Positions 13,840 through 21,476 of a stretch of DNA of 34,751 bases are shown piece by piece. Under the pieces are notes generated by a model. That model ran no database searches and was not told where the DNA came from. It worked only from the letters and a program-made list of their open reading frames with translations. Origin of the DNA: Caldisericia bacterium. Lineage in GTDB: Bacteria > Caldisericota > Caldisericia > JAAYUI01. Each line of letters begins with the position of its first letter. The stretch's first letter is position 1. A program made the position numbers and the translations under genes. The stretch lies in NCBI GenBank assembly GCA_017999835.1, contig JAGNLA010000015.1, positions 1 to 34,751 on the forward strand, in the 5' to 3' direction.

Positions 13840-15171
13840 TCAGACGTTGTCTGTTGACGTTGGGGGCTGGCTGTCGGTTTTTTCTGCCGGTGGGGTGTCA
13901 ATGCCGGTTGTGATCGCGATTTTAACAGGATTGGCCATTTCTGGTCTTTCAAACTTTGCGTTTGTTGTCACGATGTTTTCAAAATCCTGCTTTGGAATTG
14001 CTTGTGAATATTTTTTGATTTCGATGAAACCACCATTGCAAAGCTCGAGTTCGGCAACAATGTCTGATGAAGCTTTGTTTTTGGCTACTATAACCTTTTC
14101 GCCGTTGATGGTGTAAATGTCGCATTCAAGCGGGAAACCGAAATGGTCACGCAGCGATCCCATCGAACCCTTGATAAGGAGCAGGTCTGTCTTGCACTGG
14201 TCGCATCTGGTCGGTTCTGTCCAACCGTTTGCTTTGCACTTGAGCTGGGTGACAGACGAAATCTTGAATGGCTGGCCACAAAGCACGCACTTTTCAGTCT
14301 TGTCAGGGTGTTCGTCAATGCAGGCTTTGCAGTATTGGCTTGGGTTGTTCCAGTCGGTGTTTATCTTGAATGGGCTGCCGCAGATGGCGCACTTGGCTTC
14401 GACCCATTTTGCCTTATTTTTTTCATTACACTCGTTGCAAAGCTTCGGGATTTTCTCCCATTCAGTGTTGTATTTGAATTCTTTGCCGCATTCCTGGCAT
14501 GTGGTGGCAACCCACTTTTCATCGCGCTTTTCCTTGCATGCAGGGCAAAGTGACGGCGGTTTGACCCAGTCTTCGTGAACTTTGACGTCGCAGCCGCAGT
14601 CGGCGCACTGGATGACGTGCCACTTTTTGTCGCGCTTTTCCTTGCATGATGGGCATAGCGTTGGTGGCTTTTCCCAGTCGACATGAATTTTAATGTCGCA
14701 TCCACAATCCTGGCACTTTATGACGCGCCACTGTTCGTCCCTTTTCTGTTTACACGCAGGGCAAAGTGATGGTGGTTTGACCCAGTCCTCGTGAATTTTA
14801 ATGTCACATCCGCAGTCCTGGCACTTTGCAATGTGCCACTTCTCGTCGCTCTTTTGCTTGCAGTCCGGGCAGTATTGCGGTGGTTTTTCCCAGTCATCGT
14901 GGACTTTGATGTCGCAACCGCAACCTTTGCATTTTACAACTTTCCACTTTGAGTTCTTTTTCTCACGGCAATCCTTGCAGATTGTCGGTGGGTGGTCCCA
15001 GTCCTCGTGCACCTTGATGTCGCATCCGCAGATCTGACATTTGACAACGCTCCATTTTGCCTTCTTGCTCTCCTTGCAGTCCGGGCAAATGGTTGGCGGG
15101 TTTTCCCACTCTTCGTTGATAACAAATTCTTTGCCGCATTCTTCGCAGTTTTTCGTAATCCATTTCGTCAT
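13840..15171 (-). CDS. Protein with nine tandem 36-residue zinc ribbons
   Basis: A 443-residue cytoplasmic protein. Residues about 8-330 consist of nine consecutive C-x2-C ... C-x2-C units. The first seven have a strict 36-residue period with the consensus CxxCGCDIKVHEDWxKPPxLCPxCKxKRDxKWxVxK; the last two are looser. Each unit is a treble-clef or zinc-ribbon candidate related to the zf-trcl type. The C-terminal 110 residues are different: a compact alpha/beta part (DHFGFPLECDIYTINGEKVI, GGFIEIKKYSQ) and a disordered Pro/Thr/Ser tail. Tandem repeats at this regularity suggest binding of a repetitive ligand such as nucleic acid, but no function is known to me. GAGGT lies about ten bases before the ATG. 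Confidence 0.88.
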   Translation of the reverse strand: MTKWITKNCEECGKEFVINEEWENPPTICPDCKESKKAKWSVVKCQICGCDIKVHEDWDHPPTICKDCREKKNSKWKVVKCKGCGCDIKVHDDWEKPPQYCPDCKQKSDEKWHIAKCQDCGCDIKIHEDWVKPPSLCPACKQKRDEQWRVIKCQDCGCDIKIHVDWEKPPTLCPSCKEKRDKKWHVIQCADCGCDVKVHEDWVKPPSLCPACKEKRDEKWVATTCQECGKEFKYNTEWEKIPKLCNECNEKNKAKWVEAKCAICGSPFKINTDWNNPSQYCKACIDEHPDKTEKCVLCGQPFKISSVTQLKCKANGWTEPTRCDQCKTDLLLIKGSMGSLRDHFGFPLECDIYTINGEKVIVAKNKASSDIVAELELCNGGFIEIKKYSQAIPKQDFENIVTTNAKFERPEMANPVKIAITTGIDTPPAEKTDSQPPTSTDNV

Positions 15172-15200
15172 TGTGTCTTGTACCTCTTCATTGCCCTAAC

Positions 15201-15228
15201 AGGATAAAGTTGAGGTTTCTTTTTTCAA
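15201..15228 (-). promoter_or_regulatory. Probable promoter of the zinc-ribbon gene
   Basis: Minus strand: TTGAAA (15223-15228), 16 bp, TATCCT (15201-15206), about 30 bases before the start codon. Confidence 0.45.
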
Positions 15229-15300
15229 CAAATTTAAATGAATCTTGAACTATCTAAGAATTAAAAAGGAAATTTTGCGATATGTATTTTAGTTTTATAT

Positions 15301-15337
15301 AAAATGAAAAACTCCTCGGATTTACTCCGAGGAGTTT
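15301..15337 (-). terminator. Terminator of the fix operon
   Basis: Stem AAACTCCTCGGA / TCCGAGGAGTTT with a five-base loop, followed on the minus strand by a T-rich tail. It lies about 40 bases after the fixX stop. Confidence 0.88.
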
Positions 15338-15377
15338 AGGAAAACATTTCTAGGTAAATTATCGGCGGAGCCGCGCT

Positions 15378-15662
15378 TTAGCCGAGTTTATACTGCACTC
15401 CAAATCCGCCGCGGGGGAACTCCCACTTGATGTTGTGGTATGGGCAGCCGATCCTGCAGGAGCCGCACTCAAGGCAGCCCTCATAAACCACCCTCATGTG
15501 ACCTTCGTCCCAGACGTAGACTGCTGCCGGGCAAAAGATCGTGCAGGGCTGGCCATGGGTTTCAATGCACTTTTGGCACACCTTCTCGTCGATGATGGTC
15601 AGGTGGCTGGTGTGGTCGACTTTGAACCTGGTTGCGTAGAGTTTGTCTTCTATCTTGCTCAT
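15378..15662 (-). CDS. fixX: Ferredoxin-like protein FixX
   Basis: A 94-residue iron-sulphur protein of the FixX family, the ferredoxin subunit that accepts electrons in the bifurcating EtfAB:quinone oxidoreductase complex. Two cysteine sets are visible: CQKCIETHGQPCTIFCP (C-x2-C-x7-C-x3-C-P) and CLECGSCRIGCPY (C-x2-C-x2-C-x3-C-P). The length is usual for the family and the C-terminus WEFPRGGFGVQYKLG is typical. It starts eight bases after the fixC stop and is the last gene of the operon. Confidence 0.95.
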   Translation of the reverse strand: MSKIEDKLYATRFKVDHTSHLTIIDEKVCQKCIETHGQPCTIFCPAAVYVWDEGHMRVVYEGCLECGSCRIGCPYHNIKWEFPRGGFGVQYKLG

Positions 15663-15670
15663 TGCCCCTC

Positions 15671-16972
15671 CTACCTGACCGAGTTGATGCCGCGGAGACC
15701 AAGCTTAAACAGCTTCCACAGCCCAACTTTCCTTCTGATGTTTGTCATTATTATCTTTTGTTTCTGCTTTTTGGGTACGCCGTCAACCTTGAGCATCTCC
15801 TCGATGGTTTCGCCGATGACATCTGGAAGGGTGGTAAATATCATTGGGTTTTTGTAAAGGAGGTGCGGGAATTTGCGATATTTTTTCATGTCGCGCCCAA
15901 CAAAACTCTGCTTGACAAGGGTTGCGTACTTTGAAAGGAATTTCTCTGAGCAGTCGCCGGCTTTGATGGCTTCGACAGCGATTTCGCCAGCCATTCTACC
16001 GGTTGCCTGGGCAAGGTTTGTGCCTTCCCTGTGAAGTGCGTTAAACAACATTGATGTGTCGCCGGCAAGCAGATAGCCAGGGCCGTACATCTTTGGCATG
16101 GAGTCGTATCCGCCCTCAGGAAGCCAGTGGGCAACGTATTCCTTTGTTATTCCGCCGTTGATGTATGGCTTTATAAAAGGGTGTTCCTTGAGTTTGTCAA
16201 TCATCTCATAAGGGGTAATCTTTGACTTCTGCCACTGGGCAAGGTTAGCGCCGATGCCAAGCGAAACGGTGTCCTTGTTTGTGTACATTATCGCAACGCC
16301 GTCCATCTTGTCGGCAAGCGAGCCAAGGATTTCAAAAGTCACACCTTCGCCAGGCTTGCTGCCGAAACGCTTTGTCACTTCTTCTTCGGTCAGCTGGATG
16401 GATTCCTTGACTGAGAGGGCAACGTGCTCCGGGTCAACCTCAGGTCTTATACCTTCGTTTACCAAAAGTGGTGACTGAACGCCGTCACAGAAAATGACCA
16501 TTTTTGCATAGATATCGCCGTCTGGCCTTGTGCAGCGGACGCCGACAACTTCTTTTTTGTCGTTTCTGATGACTGAGCCGACAACGGTGTTTGGAACTAT
16601 CAGAGCGCCAAGATCCTGGGCTTTTTTGGCAAACCATCTGTCCCACTTTGCTCTGTGGACGGTGACAACGTTTGGTTTGTCTGCAAAATTCTGGGTTTTA
16701 TATCCAACTTGCAAGGCTCCGTGATCGTTTGCGTACACAATCCTTGAATCGGTGATTATTCTTTCTATTGGTGCCTTGGGATCTGTCACAAAACCCGGTA
16801 TGAGCTTGTCAATTTCGTTTACGTAGACGACCCCACCAAAAACGTTCTTCGATCCGGGGAATTCACCGCGTTCGATGACGATGGTCTTGACGCCAGCCTT
16901 GGCAGCAACAATGGCTGCACTGATGCCTGCCGGGCCTGCGCCAACGATGATAAGGTCAAATCTTTCTTCCAT
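15671..16972 (-). CDS. fixC: Electron-transfer flavoprotein:quinone oxidoreductase-like FixC
   Basis: A 433-residue FAD protein. The N-terminal dinucleotide-binding motif is [16 protein letters not shown] with [15 protein letters not shown] later FAD motif is [13 protein letters not shown], with [17 protein letters not shown] after it. The C-terminal part ends in the family segment before the stop. In FixABCX complexes this subunit passes electrons from EtfAB to the quinone pool. One base separates its start from the fixB stop, indicating translational coupling. Confidence 0.95.
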   Translation of the reverse strand: MEERFDLIIVGAGPAGISAAIVAAKAGVKTIVIERGEFPGSKNVFGGVVYVNEIDKLIPGFVTDPKAPIERIITDSRIVYANDHGALQVGYKTQNFADKPNVVTVHRAKWDRWFAKKAQDLGALIVPNTVVGSVIRNDKKEVVGVRCTRPDGDIYAKMVIFCDGVQSPLLVNEGIRPEVDPEHVALSVKESIQLTEEEVTKRFGSKPGEGVTFEILGSLADKMDGVAIMYTNKDTVSLGIGANLAQWQKSKITPYEMIDKLKEHPFIKPYINGGITKEYVAHWLPEGGYDSMPKMYGPGYLLAGDTSMLFNALHREGTNLAQATGRMAGEIAVEAIKAGDCSEKFLSKYATLVKQSFVGRDMKKYRKFPHLLYKNPMIFTTLPDVIGETIEEMLKVDGVPKKQKQKIIMTNIRRKVGLWKLFKLGLRGINSVR

Positions 16973-16973
16973 C

Positions 16974-17984
16974 CTACCTCCCGGTTCGTTTTTTTAGCTC
17001 TTCGATGAGAGCTGGAAGCACCGCTTGCCATGAACCGACGATAGAGACAGTCGCAACCTTGAATATCGGTGCGTCTGGGTTTGAGTTGATGGCAATGATG
17101 ACGTTTGAGTTCTGCATTCCAACAAGGTGCTGGATGGCGCCTGAAATTCCGACTGCAAAATAGACTCTTGGGACAACGGTTTTGCCTGTTTGACCAACCT
17201 GTCGTGAAACATCAATGAAACCATTCTCAACCAACGGCCTTGAGCCACAAAGCTCGCCGCCGACAACCTTTGCCAATTCTTTTAGTTTTTCGATACCTGC
17301 AGGAGTGGCGCATCCCCTGCCACCTGCAACCAAAACCTTTGCGTGTTCGATTTCAATTTCATCTCTTGAAGCGTCTGAGATAAATTCGAGAATTTTGACG
17401 GTCAGGTCTTTTGGGTCTACCGGGATGGTTTCTTTTACGATTTTACCTGTTCTTGTTGGATCTGGGTCAGGTTTTGCCATGACTTTGGGTCTGACGGTTG
17501 ACATCTGTGGCTTGCCTTTTTGGCAAAATATTGTTGCCATGATGTTGCCGCCAAAGGTTGGACGGGTTGAAAGGAGTTTAGATGTTTTGTCGTCAATGTC
17601 CAAACCAGTGCAGTCAGCAGTTAAACCAGCCTTGAGGATGGTTGCCACTGCGCCGGAAAGGTCTCTGCCAAGAGGAGTTGCGCCGATGAGGACAATGTCT
17701 GGATGGTGTTTTTCTACAACTGCGACAACGGCTTTTGTGTAGGTTTTTGTAAGGTAATCCTTGTAGCCTGGGTCGTCAACGATGTAAACAGCGTCTGCGC
17801 CGTGAGCGATGCAGTCTTTGGCGTGTTTTTCCACGTCATGACCGACAATCAGGGCTGAGACGTTCTGATTGAGCTTTGTGGCAAGCTTTCTTGCTTCGCC
17901 AAGCAGCTCATAGCCGACTTTCTGGAGCTTTCCATCGGAGACTTCAATGAACACAAGTACGTCTTTCCATTCTGTGTCGCTCAT
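16974..17984 (-). CDS. fixB: Electron transfer flavoprotein alpha subunit FixB
   Basis: A 336-residue EtfA-type protein. The N-terminal half is the Rossmann-like ETF domain. The C-terminal FAD domain has [48 protein letters not shown] and [15 protein letters not shown]. The last replaces the common Y-G-I-V-G-D element, a mild oddity. It overlaps fixA by four bases. No N-terminal ferredoxin extension is present, in contrast with some anaerobe EtfA proteins. Confidence 0.95.
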   Translation of the reverse strand: MSDTEWKDVLVFIEVSDGKLQKVGYELLGEARKLATKLNQNVSALIVGHDVEKHAKDCIAHGADAVYIVDDPGYKDYLTKTYTKAVVAVVEKHHPDIVLIGATPLGRDLSGAVATILKAGLTADCTGLDIDDKTSKLLSTRPTFGGNIMATIFCQKGKPQMSTVRPKVMAKPDPDPTRTGKIVKETIPVDPKDLTVKILEFISDASRDEIEIEHAKVLVAGGRGCATPAGIEKLKELAKVVGGELCGSRPLVENGFIDVSRQVGQTGKTVVPRVYFAVGISGAIQHLVGMQNSNVIIAINSNPDAPIFKVATVSIVGSWQAVLPALIEELKKRTGR

Positions 17985-18811
17985 TTGCCAGCCTCCTCTC
18001 CAAAGATTGCTTCCTTAAAGTATATGCTGCTCATCACTAAATCTATAGCCTGGGGTACTGTTTCAGGCCCTTTGAGTTTCGGACCGCCTTCACGTGGTGG
18101 TGGGGTGAAAATGCGCTTGACCCATGTTGGTGAACCCTTGAAACCGATCTGTTCCGGGTCGGCTTTGATGTACTCTGCGTTCCATTCATGGATTTTTTCC
18201 CGAATGGATCTGATGATACCTGAGACCGAGGCATACCTTGGCTCGTTGATGTCTTTTTCAACAGTAATCAGTGCCGGCAAGTTTGCCTGAACTCTCTGGA
18301 TACCTTTGGCAAGTCTGCGTCTGGCAATAATGGTTCCAGCTTTCAAATCGATGTTTTCAACTTCAGTGACATAGGTCATCTGATCCATGTTCAGCCTGCA
18401 GGCAACGCCTGGGCCTGTCTGGGCGGTGTCACCGTCGACAGCCTGTTTGCCACACAGCACAAGGTCAACCTTGCCAAACTCTGCTGCTACTTTTTCAATG
18501 GTTTTGGCCAGTGTGTAAGACGTGGCAAGGGTATCAGCTGCAGCAAAGTTCCTGTCGGTCACCAGCACTGCTCGGGTTGCGCCCATGGCAAGTGTTTCAC
18601 GAAGCGCTGATTCAGCCTGGGGTGGCCCCATGGTGATGACCGAAACCTCTCCTCCGAACTTTTCAACAAGTTGAAGAGCCATCTCGGTTGCATTCATGTC
18701 GAATGGGTTGACTATGGATTCGACACCAGCGCGCACGATTGTGTTCTTTTCAGGATCAATCTTTACTTCCTGAGTGTCAGGTACTTGCTTTATTAGTACT
18801 GCAATGTGCAT
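17981..18811 (-). CDS. fixA: Electron transfer flavoprotein beta subunit FixA
   Basis: A 276-residue EtfB-type protein, first gene of the operon. Motifs: MHIAVLIKQVPDTQEVKIDP, GVESIVNPFDMNATEMAL, LAMGATRAVLVTDRNFAAAD, VLCGKQAVDGDTAQTGPG (nucleotide-binding region) and LPALITVEKDINEPRY. The FixAB flavin site binds and oxidises NADH in bifurcating complexes. The start at 18811 is supported by AAGGAGG four bases before the ATG; an in-frame start at 18862 would place the promoter inside the gene. Confidence 0.95.
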   Translation of the reverse strand: MHIAVLIKQVPDTQEVKIDPEKNTIVRAGVESIVNPFDMNATEMALQLVEKFGGEVSVITMGPPQAESALRETLAMGATRAVLVTDRNFAAADTLATSYTLAKTIEKVAAEFGKVDLVLCGKQAVDGDTAQTGPGVACRLNMDQMTYVTEVENIDLKAGTIIARRRLAKGIQRVQANLPALITVEKDINEPRYASVSGIIRSIREKIHEWNAEYIKADPEQIGFKGSPTWVKRIFTPPPREGGPKLKGPETVPQAIDLVMSSIYFKEAIFGEEAGK

Positions 18812-18830
18812 TTTTCCTCCTTTAAAAACC

Positions 18831-18859
18831 ATTAAAAATGAATATTGAACAAGAGTCAA
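18831..18859 (-). promoter_or_regulatory. Promoter of the fixABCX operon
   Basis: Minus strand: TTGACT (18854-18859), 17 bp, TTTAAT (18831-18836). The leader is short but leaves room for the strong Shine-Dalgarno of fixA. Confidence 0.55.
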
Positions 18860-19064
18860 CACGCATTTTGGTAAAGAAGTATTAAAATACTTATACCAAG
18901 GTTCCTATAAAGGCACTTTACTTTGCCTCAAACCAATTGAGTCCGCTATTGATAAAAAGTTACCGTTAGCATTTAATTGGAAAAATGGTTGCATCGATAA
19001 AACAGTGATAACATATATAAATGCTTGGTTGTTAAATGCCGTTGAAAAGAATAATCGTTTGCTG

Positions 19065-19379
19065 TCAATAAATCTTGATGTCTCTGGCAACCAGCCAGGC
19101 AACACTGATAAATGTTAAAACAGATAGAACTATTTGAATCTTGAGCACATTGGTTTTAGCTCTGTCGGCCATGTCGATGTTGGTTTCGTCAAGAATCCTT
19201 GGAAACCAGGCATAGAGTCCGAGAGCCATTATGATAAAGAATGGTATTGTAAGCACAAAAGACTTTACAAAAATGAAAATGAGCGAGCCAATGGCAGCGT
19301 TCATTGAGGATATGGAGAAGAGTTTGTTGTCGTGAACTTCCAGGAGTCTCTTTTTTTGTTCAAGATCCATGGTTGGCAT
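19065..19379 (-). CDS. Small membrane protein with two hydrophobic segments
   Basis: About 104 residues. The polar N-terminus MPTMDLEQKKRLLEVHDNK precedes one long hydrophobic stretch (SLIFIFVKSFVLTIPFFIIM, then ALGLYAWFP) and a second helix (ILSVLTFISVAWLVARDIKIY close to the end). I do not recognise the family. The start is uncertain: TTG 19394, ATG 19379 or ATG 19370 are all in frame, none with a good Shine-Dalgarno. It lies divergently from a cluster of other small membrane proteins, with only 92 bp between start codons. Confidence 0.65.
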   Translation of the reverse strand: MPTMDLEQKKRLLEVHDNKLFSISSMNAAIGSLIFIFVKSFVLTIPFFIIMALGLYAWFPRILDETNIDMADRAKTNVLKIQIVLSVLTFISVAWLVARDIKIY

Positions 19380-19435
19380 TGTGTTACAAACCAATCAGGA
19401 GTTCAATAAAACTTATAGATGTCAAATGCTAAGTT

Positions 19436-19464
19436 TTGGATAATGACAGGTTTTATTGTATAAT
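19436..19464 (+). promoter_or_regulatory. Promoter of the membrane-protein cluster, leaderless arrangement
   Basis: TTGGAT (19436-19441), 17 bp, perfect TATAAT (19459-19464), then seven bases to the ATG at 19472. No Shine-Dalgarno. Confidence 0.65.
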
Positions 19465-19471
19465 CAACCTC

Positions 19472-19852
19472 ATGGATAATATATTGGGATCGTCTCCGTT
19501 TTTAAGAATCATGGTAGAAACGCTTATTGTTGGTGTTAGCGTGGCCGTTGGTTTTGTTATCAAGAGTCGGGGATGGAAAAACTCGATTGTCGGAGTCTCG
19601 ACCGTAGGGCTTGCCGTTGCGCTTGTTGCTCTCTCAATCGTTGACGACCTGGCCTACTGGGCAAACATTGGCTTCAATTCTCCATTGACACTATTTATCA
19701 TCTACAATCTGGCAATAATTGGTTTTGTGTTTTCCCTGTTTGGCTTTTTTGAAGACACACACAAAGCCTTGCCAATAACAACGCTATCTGTTAGTTTTGC
19801 CATCATCATGCTGCCTGTGCTGGCAACAGTCTTGATTTCCAATATTCCATAG
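19472..19852 (+). CDS. Four-helix membrane protein, unit 1 of a paralogous cluster
   Basis: A 126-residue integral membrane protein with four predicted helices. It shows the layout shared by the next three genes: a first helix, a short basic turn (VIKSRGWKNS), two central helices, then FGFFEDTHKALPITTLSVSF leading into the last helix. The equivalent motif in the next gene is FGLLEDKHKIVSVIAISV. No catalytic motif is evident. The in-frame codon at 19436 would place the promoter inside the gene, so the ATG at 19472 is chosen. Confidence 0.75.
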   Translation: MDNILGSSPFLRIMVETLIVGVSVAVGFVIKSRGWKNSIVGVSTVGLAVALVALSIVDDLAYWANIGFNSPLTLFIIYNLAIIGFVFSLFGFFEDTHKALPITTLSVSFAIIMLPVLATVLISNIP

Positions 19853-19861
19853 GAGGCCTGA

Positions 19862-20209
19862 ATGGACAACGAATATACATTTTACATGTTCCTGCTGACC
19901 TACGTTCTCTTGTTGATGGTGGCTGTACCTCTGGTTGCTGGCTTTCTTTTCAGGAAAACACATCTTTGGAACGGAATAGCAGCGATGATTTCAATGGTTC
20001 TGACCATGCCTGCATTGTTGCTGTCGCCAGGTATTCAAATAAACAACTATCTTTACGCATCGATGAAATTTCTCTGGATGGTTTTTGCTTGCTGGACGCT
20101 GATATTTTCAATATTTGGTCTGCTTGAGGATAAACACAAGATTGTTTCGGTGATAGCTATTTCTGTACTTTCCGGCATCTTTGCTCTGATTGCGATGTTC
20201 GCTTGGTAA
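19862..20209 (+). CDS. Four-helix membrane protein, unit 2
   Basis: A 115-residue membrane protein beginning MDNEYTFYMFLLTYVLLLM. It contains GFLFRKTHLWNGIAAMIS after helix 1 and IFGLLEDKHKIVSVIAIS before helix 4, both shared with the neighbouring units. TAGGAGG lies shortly before the ATG and starts just after the stop of unit 1, so the two are co-transcribed. The function is unknown. Confidence 0.75.
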   Translation: MDNEYTFYMFLLTYVLLLMVAVPLVAGFLFRKTHLWNGIAAMISMVLTMPALLLSPGIQINNYLYASMKFLWMVFACWTLIFSIFGLLEDKHKIVSVIAISVLSGIFALIAMFAW

Positions 20210-20275
20210 TAAATCATTATTTGGCAATCATTGGGATGTGTTGCTGACAAAAGGTTTAACCTTGGACAACAATAT

Positions 20276-20303
20276 TTGCATGAATTGTTAAATGGGGTAT
20301 ACT
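20276..20303 (+). promoter_or_regulatory. Promoter before the double-unit membrane protein
   Basis: TTGCAT (20276-20281), 16 bp, TATACT (20298-20303). It gives a leader of about 32 bases that contains the Shine-Dalgarno ATAGGAG. Confidence 0.6.
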
Positions 20304-20342
20304 CCAGATCACGGACAAAAAAATTGGATAGGAGTGCTTCAA

Positions 20343-21041
20343 ATGACGATCATCTTGCAGATTATTCTTTTGGCTCTTTTCCTCATTGGGGGATATCTTT
20401 TAAGAGTCTATGAGCTCAAACCATTCAGGTTTGGCCTGGTTTCGGGAGTTGTTTCGCTACTTTTGATTCTGTATTTATTCTTATGCGATGTGTTCATAAA
20501 AGATCCAATGCAGTATAACATTCTCATGTATGTCTCGTTCCAGTTGGCTCTTGCAGGCTTCATTCTGGCAATGTTTGGGGTAAGACACACCAACAACAAG
20601 TCGTTAGAGCAACAGGAAAGACTTTATGCTGTGCTAACAATCCTCGGTTGTCTGATAATAATGTTTTTTATAGCGTTATTGGATATAACGGGGTTCAGGC
20701 TTGTTATAACACTTAGCAAGTGCAATATTTACCTTACTCTTTTGGCAATAGCCATCCCTCTTGTGGTTGGTTATGCGCTGAGAGGCTATCAGTTTTGGAA
20801 TGGATTGTTATCGTTGGTGATTCTTTTTATTATTCTCTTTGCCTCGGTTGTTTTGTTTGTCGACGCTGGTGTCGTGCTTTCGCCAACATTTATCGGCCCG
20901 TCAATCATTATGGCCTTCATGCTTTTTATGATAATTCCGACGCTTTTGTCCTTGTTCTCCCAGCTTTATGACGAATACAAAATCTTTTCCATCGTAGCCC
21001 TGTCGCTGATTGCGTTTGTTCCGATGGTTATCATCAACTGA
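20343..21041 (+). CDS. Membrane protein made of two four-helix units (3 and 4)
   Basis: A 232-residue protein with seven to eight hydrophobic helices. It reads as two copies of the cluster's unit: first half GGYLLRVYELKPFRFGLVSG ... FILAMFGVRHTNNKSL ... LYAVLTILG; second half VGYALRGYQFWNGLLSL ... LSLFSQLYDEYKIFSIVALS. The ATG at 20343 has TAGGAG eight bases upstream; an earlier in-frame ATG at 20292 overlaps the -10 box and is rejected. I infer an internal duplication; the function is unknown. Confidence 0.75.
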   Translation: MTIILQIILLALFLIGGYLLRVYELKPFRFGLVSGVVSLLLILYLFLCDVFIKDPMQYNILMYVSFQLALAGFILAMFGVRHTNNKSLEQQERLYAVLTILGCLIIMFFIALLDITGFRLVITLSKCNIYLTLLAIAIPLVVGYALRGYQFWNGLLSLVILFIILFASVVLFVDAGVVLSPTFIGPSIIMAFMLFMIIPTLLSLFSQLYDEYKIFSIVALSLIAFVPMVIIN

Positions 21042-21052
21042 AAAATGATTTT

Positions 21053-21094
21053 CAGGTTGCCTTGGGTAATGGGTTCCATTTTCAGGGCAACCTG
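21053..21094. repeat. Inverted repeat abutting a promoter
   Basis: Arms CAGGTTGCC (21053-21061) and GGCAACCTG (21086-21094), 24-base loop. There is no T run. The right arm ends one base before the -10 box of the next gene and spans the promoter spacer, so it may be an operator or an attenuator rather than a terminator. Confidence 0.5.
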
Positions 21095-21101
21095 CTATAA
21101 T
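21074..21101 (+). promoter_or_regulatory. Promoter of membrane protein unit 5, leaderless arrangement
   Basis: Weak -35 TTCCAT (21074-21079), 16 bp, perfect TATAAT (21096-21101), then eight bases to the ATG at 21110. No Shine-Dalgarno. Confidence 0.5.
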
Positions 21102-21109
21102 ACTTGCCC

Positions 21110-21457
21110 ATGATTAACTACCTGATTATCGGACTTGTTATTGTGGCAATTATTCTGGTTGCCGTGTTTGTGGCTTTCCTGCTCAAAATCTATAAGCTTA
21201 GCCCAGGCATTGTTGGCATCGTTTTTGATTTTGTCGCAATTGTCATGATATTGAGCAACGGGTTTTTCACCCAGTGGACATTCCTTGGATCGCTTTGGGC
21301 TAATCCTTTATGGTTGCTGTTCCTTGCCTTTGGTGTGATATTTGGCTTGTTTGCTGTTTCGGAAACAGAGCAGAGGATGTTTGGCTACGTGGCAATATCT
21401 ATTCCGGCAACCATCACTCTGACAGTTTTGACAATCATGTATCTGGCACCAAAATGA
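21110..21457 (+). CDS. Four-helix membrane protein, unit 5
   Basis: A 115-residue membrane protein, MINYLIIGLVIVAIILVA at its start. Shared features are FLLKIYKLSPGIVGIVF after helix 1 and FGLFAVSETEQRMFGYVAIS before helix 4, equivalent to the LFG..E.xHK segment of the other units. A TTG six bases upstream is in frame, but it is only two bases after the -10 box. It converges on uvrB with a 19-bp gap and no terminator. Confidence 0.7.
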   Translation: MINYLIIGLVIVAIILVAVFVAFLLKIYKLSPGIVGIVFDFVAIVMILSNGFFTQWTFLGSLWANPLWLLFLAFGVIFGLFAVSETEQRMFGYVAISIPATITLTVLTIMYLAPK

Positions 21458-21476
21458 TTTTGTCTTAATTAAAAAC

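Noticed and set aside
14117-14578. Long plus-strand frames opposite the zinc-ribbon gene
   Set aside because: The tandem repeat with a 108-base period keeps the opposite frames open; their translations are only repeats of the antisense sequence.
20292-20342. Upstream ATG of the double-unit membrane protein
   Set aside because: This ATG lies inside the promoter spacer, before the predicted transcription start, while a Shine-Dalgarno supports 20343.
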